Source: an uncultured Prevotellaceae bacterium
GTDB taxonomy: Bacteria > Bacteroidota > Bacteroidia > Bacteroidales > Muribaculaceae
NCBI GenBank assembly: GCA_900541935.1
Contig: UQLZ01000069.1
Coordinates: 1-9,748 of the forward strand
Direction of reading: 5' to 3'
Length of the DNA stretch: 9,748 bases
Shown piece by piece: positions 1 through 6,127 of the stretch. The translations under genes were made by a program, and so were the position numbers. A model generated the notes under the pieces. It made no database searches and had not been told where the DNA came from. It worked only from the letters and a program-made list of their open reading frames with translations. Each line of letters begins with the position of its first letter. The first letter of the stretch is position 1.

Positions 1-857
1 CCACCGCTTATGTCCTTTCCCAATGAGGTAAGAGCCTGCTTAAATTCGCTGGCATTCATCACCTCATATTTCTTCTGGATGGTAGATATTGTGATATCAC
101 CATTGTAGGTAATCGTAGGTCTCTGACCAGCACGTCCCTTCTTGGTTGTGATGATGATGACACCATTAGAAGCACGAGAACCGTAGATGGCTGTAGCCGA
201 AGCGTCCTTTAATACAGTGAAGCTTTCGATATCATTAGGGTTAATCATCGCCAAGATGTTACTTGCACCCTTCAGATTGTTATTGTCAATAGCCAAACCA
301 TCGATAACATAGAGAGGGTCGTTAGAAGCTTTCAGAGAGGCACCACCACGGATACGAATCTGTGCTCCAGCACCTGGCTGACCACCGGCAGTCTGTACAT
401 CCACACCGGCAATCTTACCTACCAACATATCAGAGGCACTGCTTGTGATACCTTTTGACATCTCGTCAGGCTTAATGGCTGTGACAGAACCAGTCAAGTC
501 GTTTTTCTTAGCACGACCATAACCGATGACAACGACTTCGTTCAATGACTTGGAATCATCGACCATCGTGATAATCATGTTCTTGCTTGCTTGTACTGTC
601 TTTGGGGTCATACCCAAATAAGTAAAGGTTAGCTTAGTACCGGGAGCTGCGTCGACTGTGAAGTTACCATCCATGTCGGTAATGCCCACAGCCTTACCGT
701 TGACTGTAATGGTAGCACCCATGACAGGCTCACCAGAAGCATCTTTCACTTGTCCCTTAATGGCATTTGACTGCGCAAAGGAACTTGCTGTCAGGAGAAG
801 ACCACCTGCGAGGGTCAACATCCTAAGAGGCAATTTAATTTTTACCTGCTTCATCAT
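1..857 (-). CDS. susC: SusC/RagA-type TonB-linked outer-membrane transporter (N-terminal part)
   Basis: Partial gene: the first 285 codons are present and the rest lies beyond base 1. SusC proteins form TonB-dependent barrels that, with a SusD lipoprotein lid, import glycans or peptides across the outer membrane. The product starts MMKQVKIKLP and has a hydrophobic signal peptide ending near ASSFAQS (about residue 28). A carboxypeptidase-regulatory-like domain follows (IKGQVKDASGEPVMGATI to about residue 110), then the plug domain with the SusC hallmarks SNDPLYVIDG and LKDASATAIYGSRA, and NGVIIITTKKG after them. The start is either of two adjacent ATGs (857 or 854). The substrate cannot be told from this part. 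The neighbouring susD and enzyme genes would lie outside the window. The LacI-type palindrome and -7 box upstream are plausible control sites. Family assignment is very secure; susC is used as the family symbol. Confidence 0.96.
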   Translation of the reverse strand, partial: MMKQVKIKLPLRMLTLAGGLLLTASSFAQSNAIKGQVKDASGEPVMGATITVNGKAVGITDMDGNFTVDAAPGTKLTFTYLGMTPKTVQASKNMIITMVDDSKSLNEVVVIGYGRAKKNDLTGSVTAIKPDEMSKGITSSASDMLVGKIAGVDVQTAGGQPGAGAQIRIRGGASLKASNDPLYVIDGLAIDNNNLKGASNILAMINPNDIESFTVLKDASATAIYGSRASNGVIIITTKKGRAGQRPTITYNGDITISTIQKKYEVMNASEFKQALTSLGKDISG

Positions 858-1202
858 TCTGTTTAATTTTTAGTTAATATATGCATGTTGTTGTTAGTCG
901 GTTTTTATTCCACGCTTATTTCCCTTTAGCCGTTAGTCATAAGTCCGCTCGGTTAAAAAATATTATAAGGTGGTATAGCTCATCTCATCATTTTGTTTGA
1001 TCTTTAAGTTTATATGAATAATCTTGCTTAGTTATATCCTGCACTTAAAATAAAGTTATAACCTTTTGTGGCGTTCTGGATAAGTTTTGGCTTTTAGTTA
1101 GTGTTGTTAGCTATTAACTTTCAATATCCAGTCGGTCGTTAGGTCTCTACATTATTATAAGGTAGGAATGGTATTTTTTGTACCATTTTAACTTTCTGTA
1201 TG
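858..1202 (-). other. Long upstream leader of the susC-like gene
   Basis: About 345 bases without a credible gene lie between the transporter start and the nearest perfect -7 box. A 10-base direct repeat, TATTATAAGG, occurs at 961-970 and 1153-1162. Each copy is preceded by a related GTTAGTC/CGTTAGG-type stretch and followed by a GGTAT motif, so a loose unit of about 45 bases seems to be present twice (about 931-976 and 1131-1174). If transcription starts near 1196 this is an unusually long 5' UTR. No known riboswitch was recognised. Confidence 0.4.
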
Positions 1203-1210
1203 CAAATGTA
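1203..1210 (-). promoter_or_regulatory. Candidate -7 promoter box for the susC-like gene
   Basis: On the minus strand this reads TACATTTG, a perfect match to the Bacteroidetes -7 consensus TAnnTTTG. No good TTTG is seen at the expected -33 position, so an activator may be needed, as is common for polysaccharide-utilisation loci. The predicted start is near 1196. Confidence 0.45.
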
Positions 1211-1265
1211 ACTCCTTTTGCGCTTACTTGTACTTTTTTTAGAGTTAAAAACAGCATTCTTATTG

Positions 1266-1279
1266 TGCAAACGTTTGCA
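1266..1279. promoter_or_regulatory. LacI-family-type operator palindrome
   Basis: TGCAAACGTTTGCA is a perfect 14-base palindrome with a central CG. This is the classic form of LacI/GalR-family operators (compare the PurR and CytR sites). It lies about 55 bases upstream of the candidate -7 box of the susC-like gene, a position compatible with activation or looping control. The regulator gene is not in the window. That the palindrome is real is seen directly; its role is inferred. Confidence 0.5.
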
Positions 1280-1353
1280 TGATATTTGCCTTAGGTACAT
1301 CTTTAGGTACTTTAACAGAAAGGTTTAAAACAGCTCCATTTTTATGGAAATAT

Positions 1354-1430
1354 AGTAACAGAACTTTCGCATGTGATTCAAGAACGGGATGAAGGAGCTG
1401 GAACCCATATAAGCAGCACGCCCTGAAGGG
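1354..1430 (-). repeat. Dispersed REP-like repeat, copy A (interrupted by the IS)
   Basis: On the minus strand this begins TTCAGGGCGTGCTGCTTAT and continues through CCCGTTCTTGA, TGCGAAA and TTACT. The same words occur in the same order at 9645-9726. An in-frame stretch in both copies reads LLHPVLESHAK here and LLPVLEPFAK there, suggesting a decayed coding fragment carried by the repeat. The 1260-1454 minus-strand ORF is the reading of this copy running into the IS end and is not called as a gene. Confidence 0.55.
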
Positions 1431-1448
1431 TAGGGTGTTCAAAATTCG
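1430..1448 (+). repeat. Left terminal inverted repeat of the IS
   Basis: GTAGGGTGTTCAAAATTCG is the exact reverse complement of 3064-3082. A second matching block, AAATCCG, follows inside each end with an offset of two bases. Confidence 0.9.
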
Positions 1449-1540
1449 AATCAAAAATCCGGTATAAAAAATGGTGTTATTTCGGTGCAGCTAAGTTACT
1501 GATTTTTAACACTTTAATATACGAAATAGTTCTTTGAAAA

Positions 1541-1572
1541 TTTGCATAACTCACTGATTTTCAGTATCTTTG
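1541..1572 (+). promoter_or_regulatory. Promoter of the IS transposase operon
   Basis: TTTG at 1541-1544 and TATCTTTG at 1565-1572 are separated by 20 bases, a full match to the Bacteroidetes -33/-7 consensus. Transcription should start near 1579, just upstream of the first ORF at 1597. Confidence 0.7.
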
Positions 1573-1596
1573 CAAGTAAAAATTAATACATAAGAT

Positions 1597-1842
1597 ATGG
1601 AAAAATCAACCAAAGATACAGAGCTTGAAAAGCTTCAAAAGCGTGTCGAAAAACTAGTGAAGGCAAATAAGTCTCTAAAAAAGGACAAACGTAATCTTAA
1701 AAGAAGACTGACTACCTCTCAGAATAAGTCCAATAAGTATCGTTCCGAACTTAAAAAAAAAGAAAAGCCGAACGTAGGATTGGACAAGGAGTCCTTCGAA
1801 CAAATAATGAGTCTATTAGACGACATCATTATTCATCCTTAA
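1597..1842 (+). CDS. IS accessory ORF, short basic coiled-coil protein
   Basis: An 81-residue, strongly basic protein. Residues about 8-56 are dense in Lys, Arg, Leu and Glu with heptad-like spacing (LEKLQKRVEKLVKANKSLKK), so a coiled coil is likely. The tail (KESFEQIMSLLDDIIIHP) looks like an amphipathic helix. It probably supplies the DNA-binding or oligomerisation part of the transposase. Its stop overlaps the next start as TAATG, which favours translational coupling. An A9 run at 1753-1761 (zero-frame AAA AAA AAA GAA) could also allow -1 slippage: the ORF2 frame is open from 1755, just after a TAA at 1752, so a fused product is possible. The start follows the promoter at a normal distance. 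Confidence 0.8.
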   Translation: MEKSTKDTELEKLQKRVEKLVKANKSLKKDKRNLKRRLTTSQNKSNKYRSELKKKEKPNVGLDKESFEQIMSLLDDIIIHP

Positions 1843-3062
1843 TGGTTGCTTTGAGTACTGCTTTTTATGCTCGTCTTTCTATAGGCTCACGTCAGATTGT
1901 TGAAATATTCAATATCCTGAATGAGTTTATGGGCAATATTTTCGGTGAAGTACCTGCTTATACGACAATTGGCTACTGGGCACAAGAGTTGGGGCTTAGT
2001 GTCTATAAGGAATCGTGTACCCTTTTCAAGGGTAAGCGTTATGCCTTGATTGTCGATGAAAGCATGATGATAGGCAGTGAGAAAATGCTGCTTACGCTTG
2101 CTGTTGCGGCAGATAATATAGGAATGGCCATCACAGAAAAAAACATAACCATTGTAGACATCTCAATAGCTAAGAGCTGGAATGGAAAATCCATTCAGGG
2201 AGTATTGGAAAAAGTCGCTGATAAAATTGGGCATGAGCCAGAATATGTAATCAGCGACAATGGCTCCTGTATATGTAAGGCCATTAGAGATGCTGGTTAT
2301 AAACATCACCATGATATTAGTCATACTCTTGGCATGTTCCTCGAAAGAGTTTACAAGAATGATACTGATTTTCAGGAGCTTTCAAGTAATGTTCAGATAG
2401 CACGTCTTAAATATAACATGCAAGATGTTGCTTATGTGCAACCTCCATCGCAACGAAGTATTGCACGTTTTATGAACATGTCAAAATGGATTGACTGGAT
2501 AAGCAGGATGCAGTATGTATATCATACACTGCAAAAGGATATAAAGAGCATATATGCTTTTATTCCGCAAAATGCTTCTCTGGTTGATGAGTTGGCCGAA
2601 ACTATGGACTGTATAACGAAGATAGAAAAAGACATCAAAAACAACGGGTGGTCGCAAGACTCTGTTGCCCGTTGCAAAAAACTCGTGACAGAAAGCTTGA
2701 TCTTGAGGCATGAGCGACAGCGAAAAGTTGGCTCTTATATCTTGGGATATTTAGAACGTGAGCTCTCTCTCTTAAATGAAGGAGATGTACACAATGCAAG
2801 TTCTGACCCAATAGAATCAACATTTGGAGTGACTAAGGACAGAATGTCTAACGACAAACTTACCGGTGTTACCCCAATGATTCTTATAATGCCTCTGCGC
2901 ATAGCCTTGGCTGACAAAAACAGGCGAGTTGGTTTTGATTTTAAAGAACGTTTGGAGGAAGGAAGACATCGGCACATTAAAGAATGGACTAATGCAAACC
3001 TCTCTCCAAATTTGGCAGTGAAACGCATCAATACCATAGGTAAAAAATGCGTCGGATTTTAA
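1842..3062 (+). CDS. DDE-type transposase
   Basis: A 406-residue protein that should catalyse cutting and joining of the IS ends. The likely acidic triad is D72 (LIVDES), D139 (VISDNGS) and E325 (SDPIESTFGVTKDR), in the order expected of an RNase-H-fold DDE transposase. The long D139-E325 gap suggests an all-helical insertion. A His-rich stretch HHHDISHT lies at 155-162. The gene sits between perfect inverted repeats and is coupled to the upstream coiled-coil ORF by a TAATG overlap. No internal stop is present, so the element may be active. The triad was read by eye without an alignment, and the named family remains open. Confidence 0.85.
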   Translation: MVALSTAFYARLSIGSRQIVEIFNILNEFMGNIFGEVPAYTTIGYWAQELGLSVYKESCTLFKGKRYALIVDESMMIGSEKMLLTLAVAADNIGMAITEKNITIVDISIAKSWNGKSIQGVLEKVADKIGHEPEYVISDNGSCICKAIRDAGYKHHHDISHTLGMFLERVYKNDTDFQELSSNVQIARLKYNMQDVAYVQPPSQRSIARFMNMSKWIDWISRMQYVYHTLQKDIKSIYAFIPQNASLVDELAETMDCITKIEKDIKNNGWSQDSVARCKKLVTESLILRHERQRKVGSYILGYLERELSLLNEGDVHNASSDPIESTFGVTKDRMSNDKLTGVTPMILIMPLRIALADKNRRVGFDFKERLEEGRHRHIKEWTNANLSPNLAVKRINTIGKKCVGF

Positions 3063-3063
3063 A

Positions 3064-3082
3064 CGAATTTTGAACACCCTAC
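3064..3082 (-). repeat. Right terminal inverted repeat of the IS
   Basis: This is the exact reverse complement of 1430-1448. It starts just past the transposase stop codon, so the coding region runs almost to the right end of the element. Confidence 0.9.
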
Positions 3083-3130
3083 CTGTAAGGGCAAAAGCTT
3101 TATTAATTGCCAGGAGTTTTAAAGCTTTAG
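3082..3130. repeat. Right half of the REP-like element split by the IS
   Basis: CTGTAAGGGCAAAAGC directly after the IS completes the ACGCCCTG...AGGGC palindromic core left at 1418-1430. The 9-base word AAAGCTTTA occurs twice, at 3094-3102 and 3121-3129. The second copy is exactly where the toxin-gene remnant stops making sense. Confidence 0.5.
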
Positions 3131-3169
3131 TGCCTTGTCAAATCTTTTGGTCGTTCCAAGTTTATACAT
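3119..3169 (-). pseudogene. Truncated YafQ/RelE-type toxin gene (16 codons left)
   Basis: The ATG at 3169 overlaps the antitoxin stop as TAATG, the usual layout of antitoxin-toxin operons. The reading MYKLGTTKRFDKALKL followed by TAA matches the start typical of YafQ-family mRNA interferases (MYxLxxTxRFxKDLKL). The rest of the roughly 90-residue toxin, including its catalytic histidines, is missing; the sequence changes to REP-like DNA at the AAAGCTTTA word. The remnant cannot be a working RNase. The family call rests on a short N-terminus remembered from the family, plus gene order. Confidence 0.65.
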
Positions 3170-3396
3170 TATTCACCTAAAATAGAGTTAAACATTTCGT
3201 CGACGGAATTCCAGTGGGTAACTCTGCCTTTTGCCTTGTCCTCTTCGGCTAATTCCAGTCCTGTCTTCTTTGGCTTCAAAACAGAAATAGAGCTAACACC
3301 ATTCAACATTTTAATGGCGTTTTTCAACTTTGTCAACATAGTAGGGTCGGAAACTGTTACTAAAAGCTGAGGATTATTTATAACTGAAGTATCCAT
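3169..3396 (-). CDS. Antitoxin of a RelBE/YafQ-DinJ-type module (toxin lost)
   Basis: A 75-residue protein. Its C-terminal half (ISVLKPKKTGLELAEEDKAKGRVTHWNSVDEMFNSILGE) has the pattern of Bacteroidales type II antitoxins: a Lys-rich linker, an ALEDxxxGRV-like stretch and a VDEMFxxIL toxin-embracing helix. The N-terminal part (NPQLLVTVSDPTMLTKLKNAIKML) would provide dimerisation or operator binding. Such proteins neutralise the toxin and usually repress their own operon. Here the toxin partner is reduced to a stub, so this is an orphan that could still act as a repressor or an anti-addiction factor. A perfect -7 box lies about 40 bases upstream of the ATG. Confidence 0.75.
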   Translation of the reverse strand: MDTSVINNPQLLVTVSDPTMLTKLKNAIKMLNGVSSISVLKPKKTGLELAEEDKAKGRVTHWNSVDEMFNSILGE

Positions 3397-3434
3397 ATTT
3401 AATCCTTATTTTAAAATTAATTGATTTTCATCAG

Positions 3435-3466
3435 CAAAATTACGTTTTAATTCTGAAACTACCAAG
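3435..3466 (-). promoter_or_regulatory. Promoter of the orphan antitoxin gene
   Basis: On the minus strand TAATTTTG (3435-3442) matches the -7 consensus. CTTG at 3463-3466 lies 20 bases upstream and is one base off the -33 TTTG. The start of transcription would be near 3428, leaving a leader of about 30 bases. Confidence 0.55.
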
Positions 3467-3516
3467 CAAAAACATAGAAAAATGATAGATTGTCATCAAG
3501 AATCCTATTTAATTCT

Positions 3517-3546
3517 CACGCCCTGAACCCAAAGTTACCGGCGCAT
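3517..3546. repeat. Dispersed REP-like repeat, short copy
   Basis: TCACGCCCTGAACC followed by AAAGTTACCGGC is nearly identical to TCACGCCCTGAACC followed by AACGGTCACCGGC at 9715-9740. The shared 11-base core CACGCCCTGAA also occurs at 1417-1427. This copy ends shortly before the stop of the zinc-ribbon gene on the other strand. Confidence 0.55.
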
Positions 3547-3569
3547 AGCTGAATTGAAAATCGCTGGCT

Positions 3570-4073
3570 TCACTCCTCCCACTTTGTCCAGTATGCAAAG
3601 CACTCGTCATGCGAATCATCAAGGAGCTCGGACAGGCGGATGTCGGGGAGGGCGATTTGCAGGCATTCGTCCGAACAAAAGGTTCTGATATCATCCACAA
3701 GCCAGCCCTCGTCCATCAGGCGATGGCAATGCTCGCACACTCGCACATTGTCGAGCCCGTGTTCGGCAATGATGTCGTCCAAACACCCCAGCAAACCAAG
3801 TTCCTCCACCATTCTGAGGGCGATTTGCCTCTCGTGCTCACTTCGCAAGAAAAGCGAGGACACGATTTTCCAATATCTGTTGCTGTAAGAGCGAAGCACC
3901 TCGGCTTCGGAGTAAGTATTTGTCTCCCCGTCCCAGGTGAGGCGAAAGTATTTCTCCCCGTCAGCCTTCATCCCGAAAAGAGCAGAAGCAAGGCTTCCGT
4001 CCTGATAATCTACCACTTCCACCTCTTCGTTCGGGAACCGCTTAAGCAGCGAAACCAGTTCCTTTGTATTCAT
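3570..4073 (-). CDS. Small zinc-ribbon protein of unknown function
   Basis: A 167-residue protein from the chosen start MNTKELVSLL. The N-terminal half (NTKELVSLLKRFPNEEVEVVDYQDG...YFRLTWDGETNTYSEAEVL) looks like a small alpha/beta domain. The C-terminal half has CEHCHRLMDEGWLVDDIRTFCSDEC, with a CxxC and a CxxxC about 20 residues apart, which very likely binds one zinc. Similar Cys-rich small proteins are frequent on Bacteroidales mobile DNA; no function is known to me. In-frame ATGs at 4094 and 4082 are alternatives, but the best promoter predicts transcription from about 4101, which would leave almost no leader, so 4073 is preferred. The gene is visibly richer in G+C than the neighbouring restriction genes. 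Confidence 0.7.
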   Translation of the reverse strand: MNTKELVSLLKRFPNEEVEVVDYQDGSLASALFGMKADGEKYFRLTWDGETNTYSEAEVLRSYSNRYWKIVSSLFLRSEHERQIALRMVEELGLLGCLDDIIAEHGLDNVRVCEHCHRLMDEGWLVDDIRTFCSDECLQIALPDIRLSELLDDSHDECFAYWTKWEE

Positions 4074-4106
4074 CCATTTCATGTGACCGTACATTTATTG
4101 TCGATG

Positions 4107-4139
4107 CAAAGGTTGTCAATCCTGCCCAAACTACCAAAA
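4107..4139 (-). promoter_or_regulatory. Tentative promoter of the zinc-ribbon gene
   Basis: Minus-strand TTTTG (4135-4139) is followed after 20 bases by AACCTTTG (4107-4114), one base off TAnnTTTG. It is used here to choose the downstream ATG at 4073. Confidence 0.35.
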
Positions 4140-4170
4140 AGTTTAGATCGAAATAGAAATTCTTAACTCG

Positions 4171-4221
4171 TTTTAGATCAAAAGCAGAAGAAAACGACCG
4201 ACTGAAAGGCGATTTGCGGAC
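4171..4221 (+). repeat. Left flanking direct repeat of the restriction cassette
   Basis: It begins TTTTAGATCAAAAGCAGAAG and ends AAAGGCGATTTGCGGAC. The copy at 6991-7043 begins TTTTAGTTCAAGGGCAGAAG and ends AAAGGCGATTTGGGGAC. Both have the same orientation and the same order of words, with a few small indels in the middle. The two copies bracket the three restriction-modification genes. Confidence 0.6.
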
Positions 4222-4303
4222 AAATCTGTTTGGTGGCAGGGACGGAAAATACAAAAAATAAGTTAAAGAAAGTAATAAAGACGATAATTTGAAAAAGAAA
4301 TAT

Positions 4304-4311
4304 TACTTTTG
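4304..4311 (+). promoter_or_regulatory. -7 box of the restriction-modification operon
   Basis: TACTTTTG matches TAnnTTTG, 22 bases before the methylase ATG. There is no clear -33 TTTG at the proper distance; a TTTG at 4289-4292 is too close. The upstream region is extremely A/T-rich. Confidence 0.45.
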
Positions 4312-4333
4312 CTTTAATTAAACTAAAAATGAA

Positions 4334-5311
4334 ATGAATTCAAAAGCAAAACCTTTCATCAAATGGGTTGGCGGCAAAGGCCAGCTCATTGAACAACTGG
4401 AAATGAAACTTCCAGCTGACTTTGATAATTGGGACGATGCGACTTACATAGAACCATTCGTAGGCGGTGGGGCTATGCTGTTCTATATGCTGCAAAAGCA
4501 TCCAAATATCAAACGAGCTGTAATCAATGATATTAATTCAGACTTGATTACTTGTTACCGAACAGTACGTGACAAAGTTGAAGAGTTGATACCTGCATTG
4601 CAAGAAATTCAAGCACAATATTACGCTTTGCAAGATATGGATGCCAAGCGTGAAATGTTTATGGCTGTACGCCAACGTTACAACGAGAAGAATCTTGACC
4701 CTATAGAAAATACTGCAAAGTTCTTCTTTTTGAACCGCACTTGCTTCAATGGATTGTATCGGGTGAATAAGAAAGGTTTGTTTAATGTACCATGCGGAAA
4801 GTACATACAGCCACAGATTTGTGATGAAGATACTCTTAGAGCAGATAGTAATTTGCTGAAACGTGTAGAAATCTTGGAGGGAGATTTCGAGAACACATTG
4901 AATTATGCACAAGGTGAAACTTTATTTTATTTTGACCCTCCTTATCGTCCACTTAGTGACACTTCAAGTTTCAACGACTACACAAAAGAAGCATTTAATG
5001 ATGAATCACAAATTAGGTTAAAGGAGTTTTGCGACCAAGTGGTTGAAGAAGGTTATAGTTTTATGCTCAGCAATTCTGATTGCAAAGGGAAAAATGAAGC
5101 AGACAATTTCTTCGATGTATTATATGCAGATTATTATATTGACAGAGTAATGGCTTCTCGTAATGTAAATGCAAACGGAGCAAAACGAGGAAAAATTTCA
5201 GAGATACTTGTGCGTAACTATAAGAATAGAGAACAGAATAGAACATATAACATTACTAATTCCACATGTTTTGTGGCTGAAGAAATACCATCTTATGAAA
5301 AAAAACTTTAA
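4334..5311 (+). CDS. dpnM: GATC adenine-N6 methyltransferase, D12 class (DpnM-like M1)
   Basis: A 325-residue Dam/DpnM-type enzyme that transfers a methyl group from SAM to the adenine N6 of (inferred) GATC. Motifs in alpha-class order: motif X KWVGGKG (10-16), motif I YIEPFVGGGAM (38-48), the conserved FFLNRTCFNGLYRVNKKG (131-148), and catalytic motif IV DPPY (201-204). It is about 40 residues longer than DpnM. The homologous core seems to end at SEILVRNY (289-296), leaving a polar tail of about 29 residues that overlaps the start of the endonuclease gene. A 17-base overlap indicates coupled translation. GATC specificity is deduced from the DpnII-type partner. An upstream ATG at 4329 is out of frame and stops at once. 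Confidence 0.93.
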   Translation: MNSKAKPFIKWVGGKGQLIEQLEMKLPADFDNWDDATYIEPFVGGGAMLFYMLQKHPNIKRAVINDINSDLITCYRTVRDKVEELIPALQEIQAQYYALQDMDAKREMFMAVRQRYNEKNLDPIENTAKFFFLNRTCFNGLYRVNKKGLFNVPCGKYIQPQICDEDTLRADSNLLKRVEILEGDFENTLNYAQGETLFYFDPPYRPLSDTSSFNDYTKEAFNDESQIRLKEFCDQVVEEGYSFMLSNSDCKGKNEADNFFDVLYADYYIDRVMASRNVNANGAKRGKISEILVRNYKNREQNRTYNITNSTCFVAEEIPSYEKKL

Positions 5312-6125
5312 TGAATTCATGTCTCAATTGAAGGAGACAAATGCAACTCTTGATTTTTATACAGATTTCAATAAAATACGTCGTAATGTGCAAAACATAG
5401 AAATCAGCTTGAATATGCTGAACTTCTTGTTGGGCAAGGATGATTTGTACTCGGCTGTGAAAGCACTTTGGGATAGAGATCCAAAGGTTTTCAACGTACT
5501 TGACATACTTATTGCCACAAGGAGAGAGGGTAAGAAAAAGTTCATAGATGTTGATGGAGAGATAAAATTGATAAAAGTTTTGTTCACATCTGTCGATGGA
5601 ATAATGAAATTTTTCAATGAAACAGGTCTCGCCGATTTCTTTAAGAATAAGGATGTACATGATTTGGTTGATTATGTTTTTGGAGTTGAAGCCGGTCTTG
5701 ATACACATGCGAGAAAGAACAGAAGTGGAGATGCTACAGAATCATTATTGCATAGAATTTTGCAAACAAATGGCATTCCTCATGGTATCGAGGTTTATTC
5801 CACAGAATACGATGAACTAAGAGAAGTTTTGGGAACAGACAAGAAGCGTTTTGATTTTGTTGTAAAGACACAATCAAAAACATTCTTGATAGAAGTGAAT
5901 TTTTATAATGATAGAGGTTCTAAACTGAACGAAGTCGCTCGCGCCTACAGAGAATTATCAGCTGCAATAAAAAATGTTGATGGTTTTGAATTCGTGTGGA
6001 TAACAGACGGAAAAGGATGGAACTCTGCAAAATCAAAGTTAGAAGAAGCGTATTATGAAATTCCAAGGGTTTATAATTTCACTACACTTCCAGAGTTTAT
6101 TGCAGAAATAAAAAAAGATTTATAA
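5295..6125 (+). CDS. dpnB: DpnII/MboI-type restriction endonuclease, GATC-specific
   Basis: A 276-residue protein, close to the 288 of DpnII. Enzymes of this family cut unmethylated double-stranded GATC. The C-terminal half carries the family signature: RSGDATESLLHR (143-154, with E149 in the helix before the core), KKRFDFVV (D187), FLIEVNFYN (E200-x-N202, the variant PD-(D/E)xK core of DpnII/MboI), then GSKLNEVARAY and FVWITDGKGW. The N-terminal half (NFNEFMSQLKETNATLDFYTDF) also agrees with the family. The ATG at 5295 is chosen because MKKNFNEF fits the family start; an open frame reaching back to 5169 lies inside the methylase gene. The gene overlaps the methylase by 17 bases and ends 2 bases before the second methylase. 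Confidence 0.92.
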   Translation: MKKNFNEFMSQLKETNATLDFYTDFNKIRRNVQNIEISLNMLNFLLGKDDLYSAVKALWDRDPKVFNVLDILIATRREGKKKFIDVDGEIKLIKVLFTSVDGIMKFFNETGLADFFKNKDVHDLVDYVFGVEAGLDTHARKNRSGDATESLLHRILQTNGIPHGIEVYSTEYDELREVLGTDKKRFDFVVKTQSKTFLIEVNFYNDRGSKLNEVARAYRELSAAIKNVDGFEFVWITDGKGWNSAKSKLEEAYYEIPRVYNFTTLPEFIAEIKKDL

Positions 6126-6127
6126 AC

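Larger units (their letters stand above)
1430..3082 (+). mobile_element. Complete insertion sequence, about 1.65 kb, DDE type, family not assigned
   Basis: The element is bounded by perfect 19-bp terminal inverted repeats, GTAGGGTGTTCAAAATTCG at 1430-1448 and its complement at 3064-3082. It holds a coiled-coil ORF and a DDE transposase ORF, both on the plus strand. The flanks carry CCTGAAGGG on the left and CCTGTAAGGG on the right. This looks like a 9-10 bp target duplication differing by one base, if the true ends are at 1431 and 3081. Joining the flanks restores ACGCCCTGaAGGGCAAAAGC, so the target was a dispersed REP-like element. I could not place the transposase in a named IS family by eye. 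Confidence 0.88.

Noticed and set aside
1260..1454. 64-residue minus-strand ORF running into the left IS end
   Set aside because: Its start lies inside the inverted repeat of the IS, so it can only exist after insertion. It is the translation of dispersed repeat copy A.
2481..3077. Several minus-strand ORFs inside the transposase gene
   Set aside because: They are antisense shadows of a well-supported transposase with no promoter or recognisable domain.
3609..4166. 185-residue plus-strand ORF opposite the zinc-ribbon gene
   Set aside because: The minus-strand reading has a convincing CxxC/CxxxC motif and a promoter. The plus-strand reading shows no domain pattern.
4042..4254. Minus-strand ORF reading SPFSRSFSSAF through the left flanking repeat
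   Set aside because: It is a translation of repeat and promoter DNA, overlaps the zinc-ribbon gene start in another frame and has no support as a gene.
5169..5294. Upstream extension of the endonuclease gene to an ATG at 5169
   Set aside because: The extension lies within the methylase coding region, and DpnII-like proteins begin near MKKNFNEF; the ATG at 5295 gives the right length.
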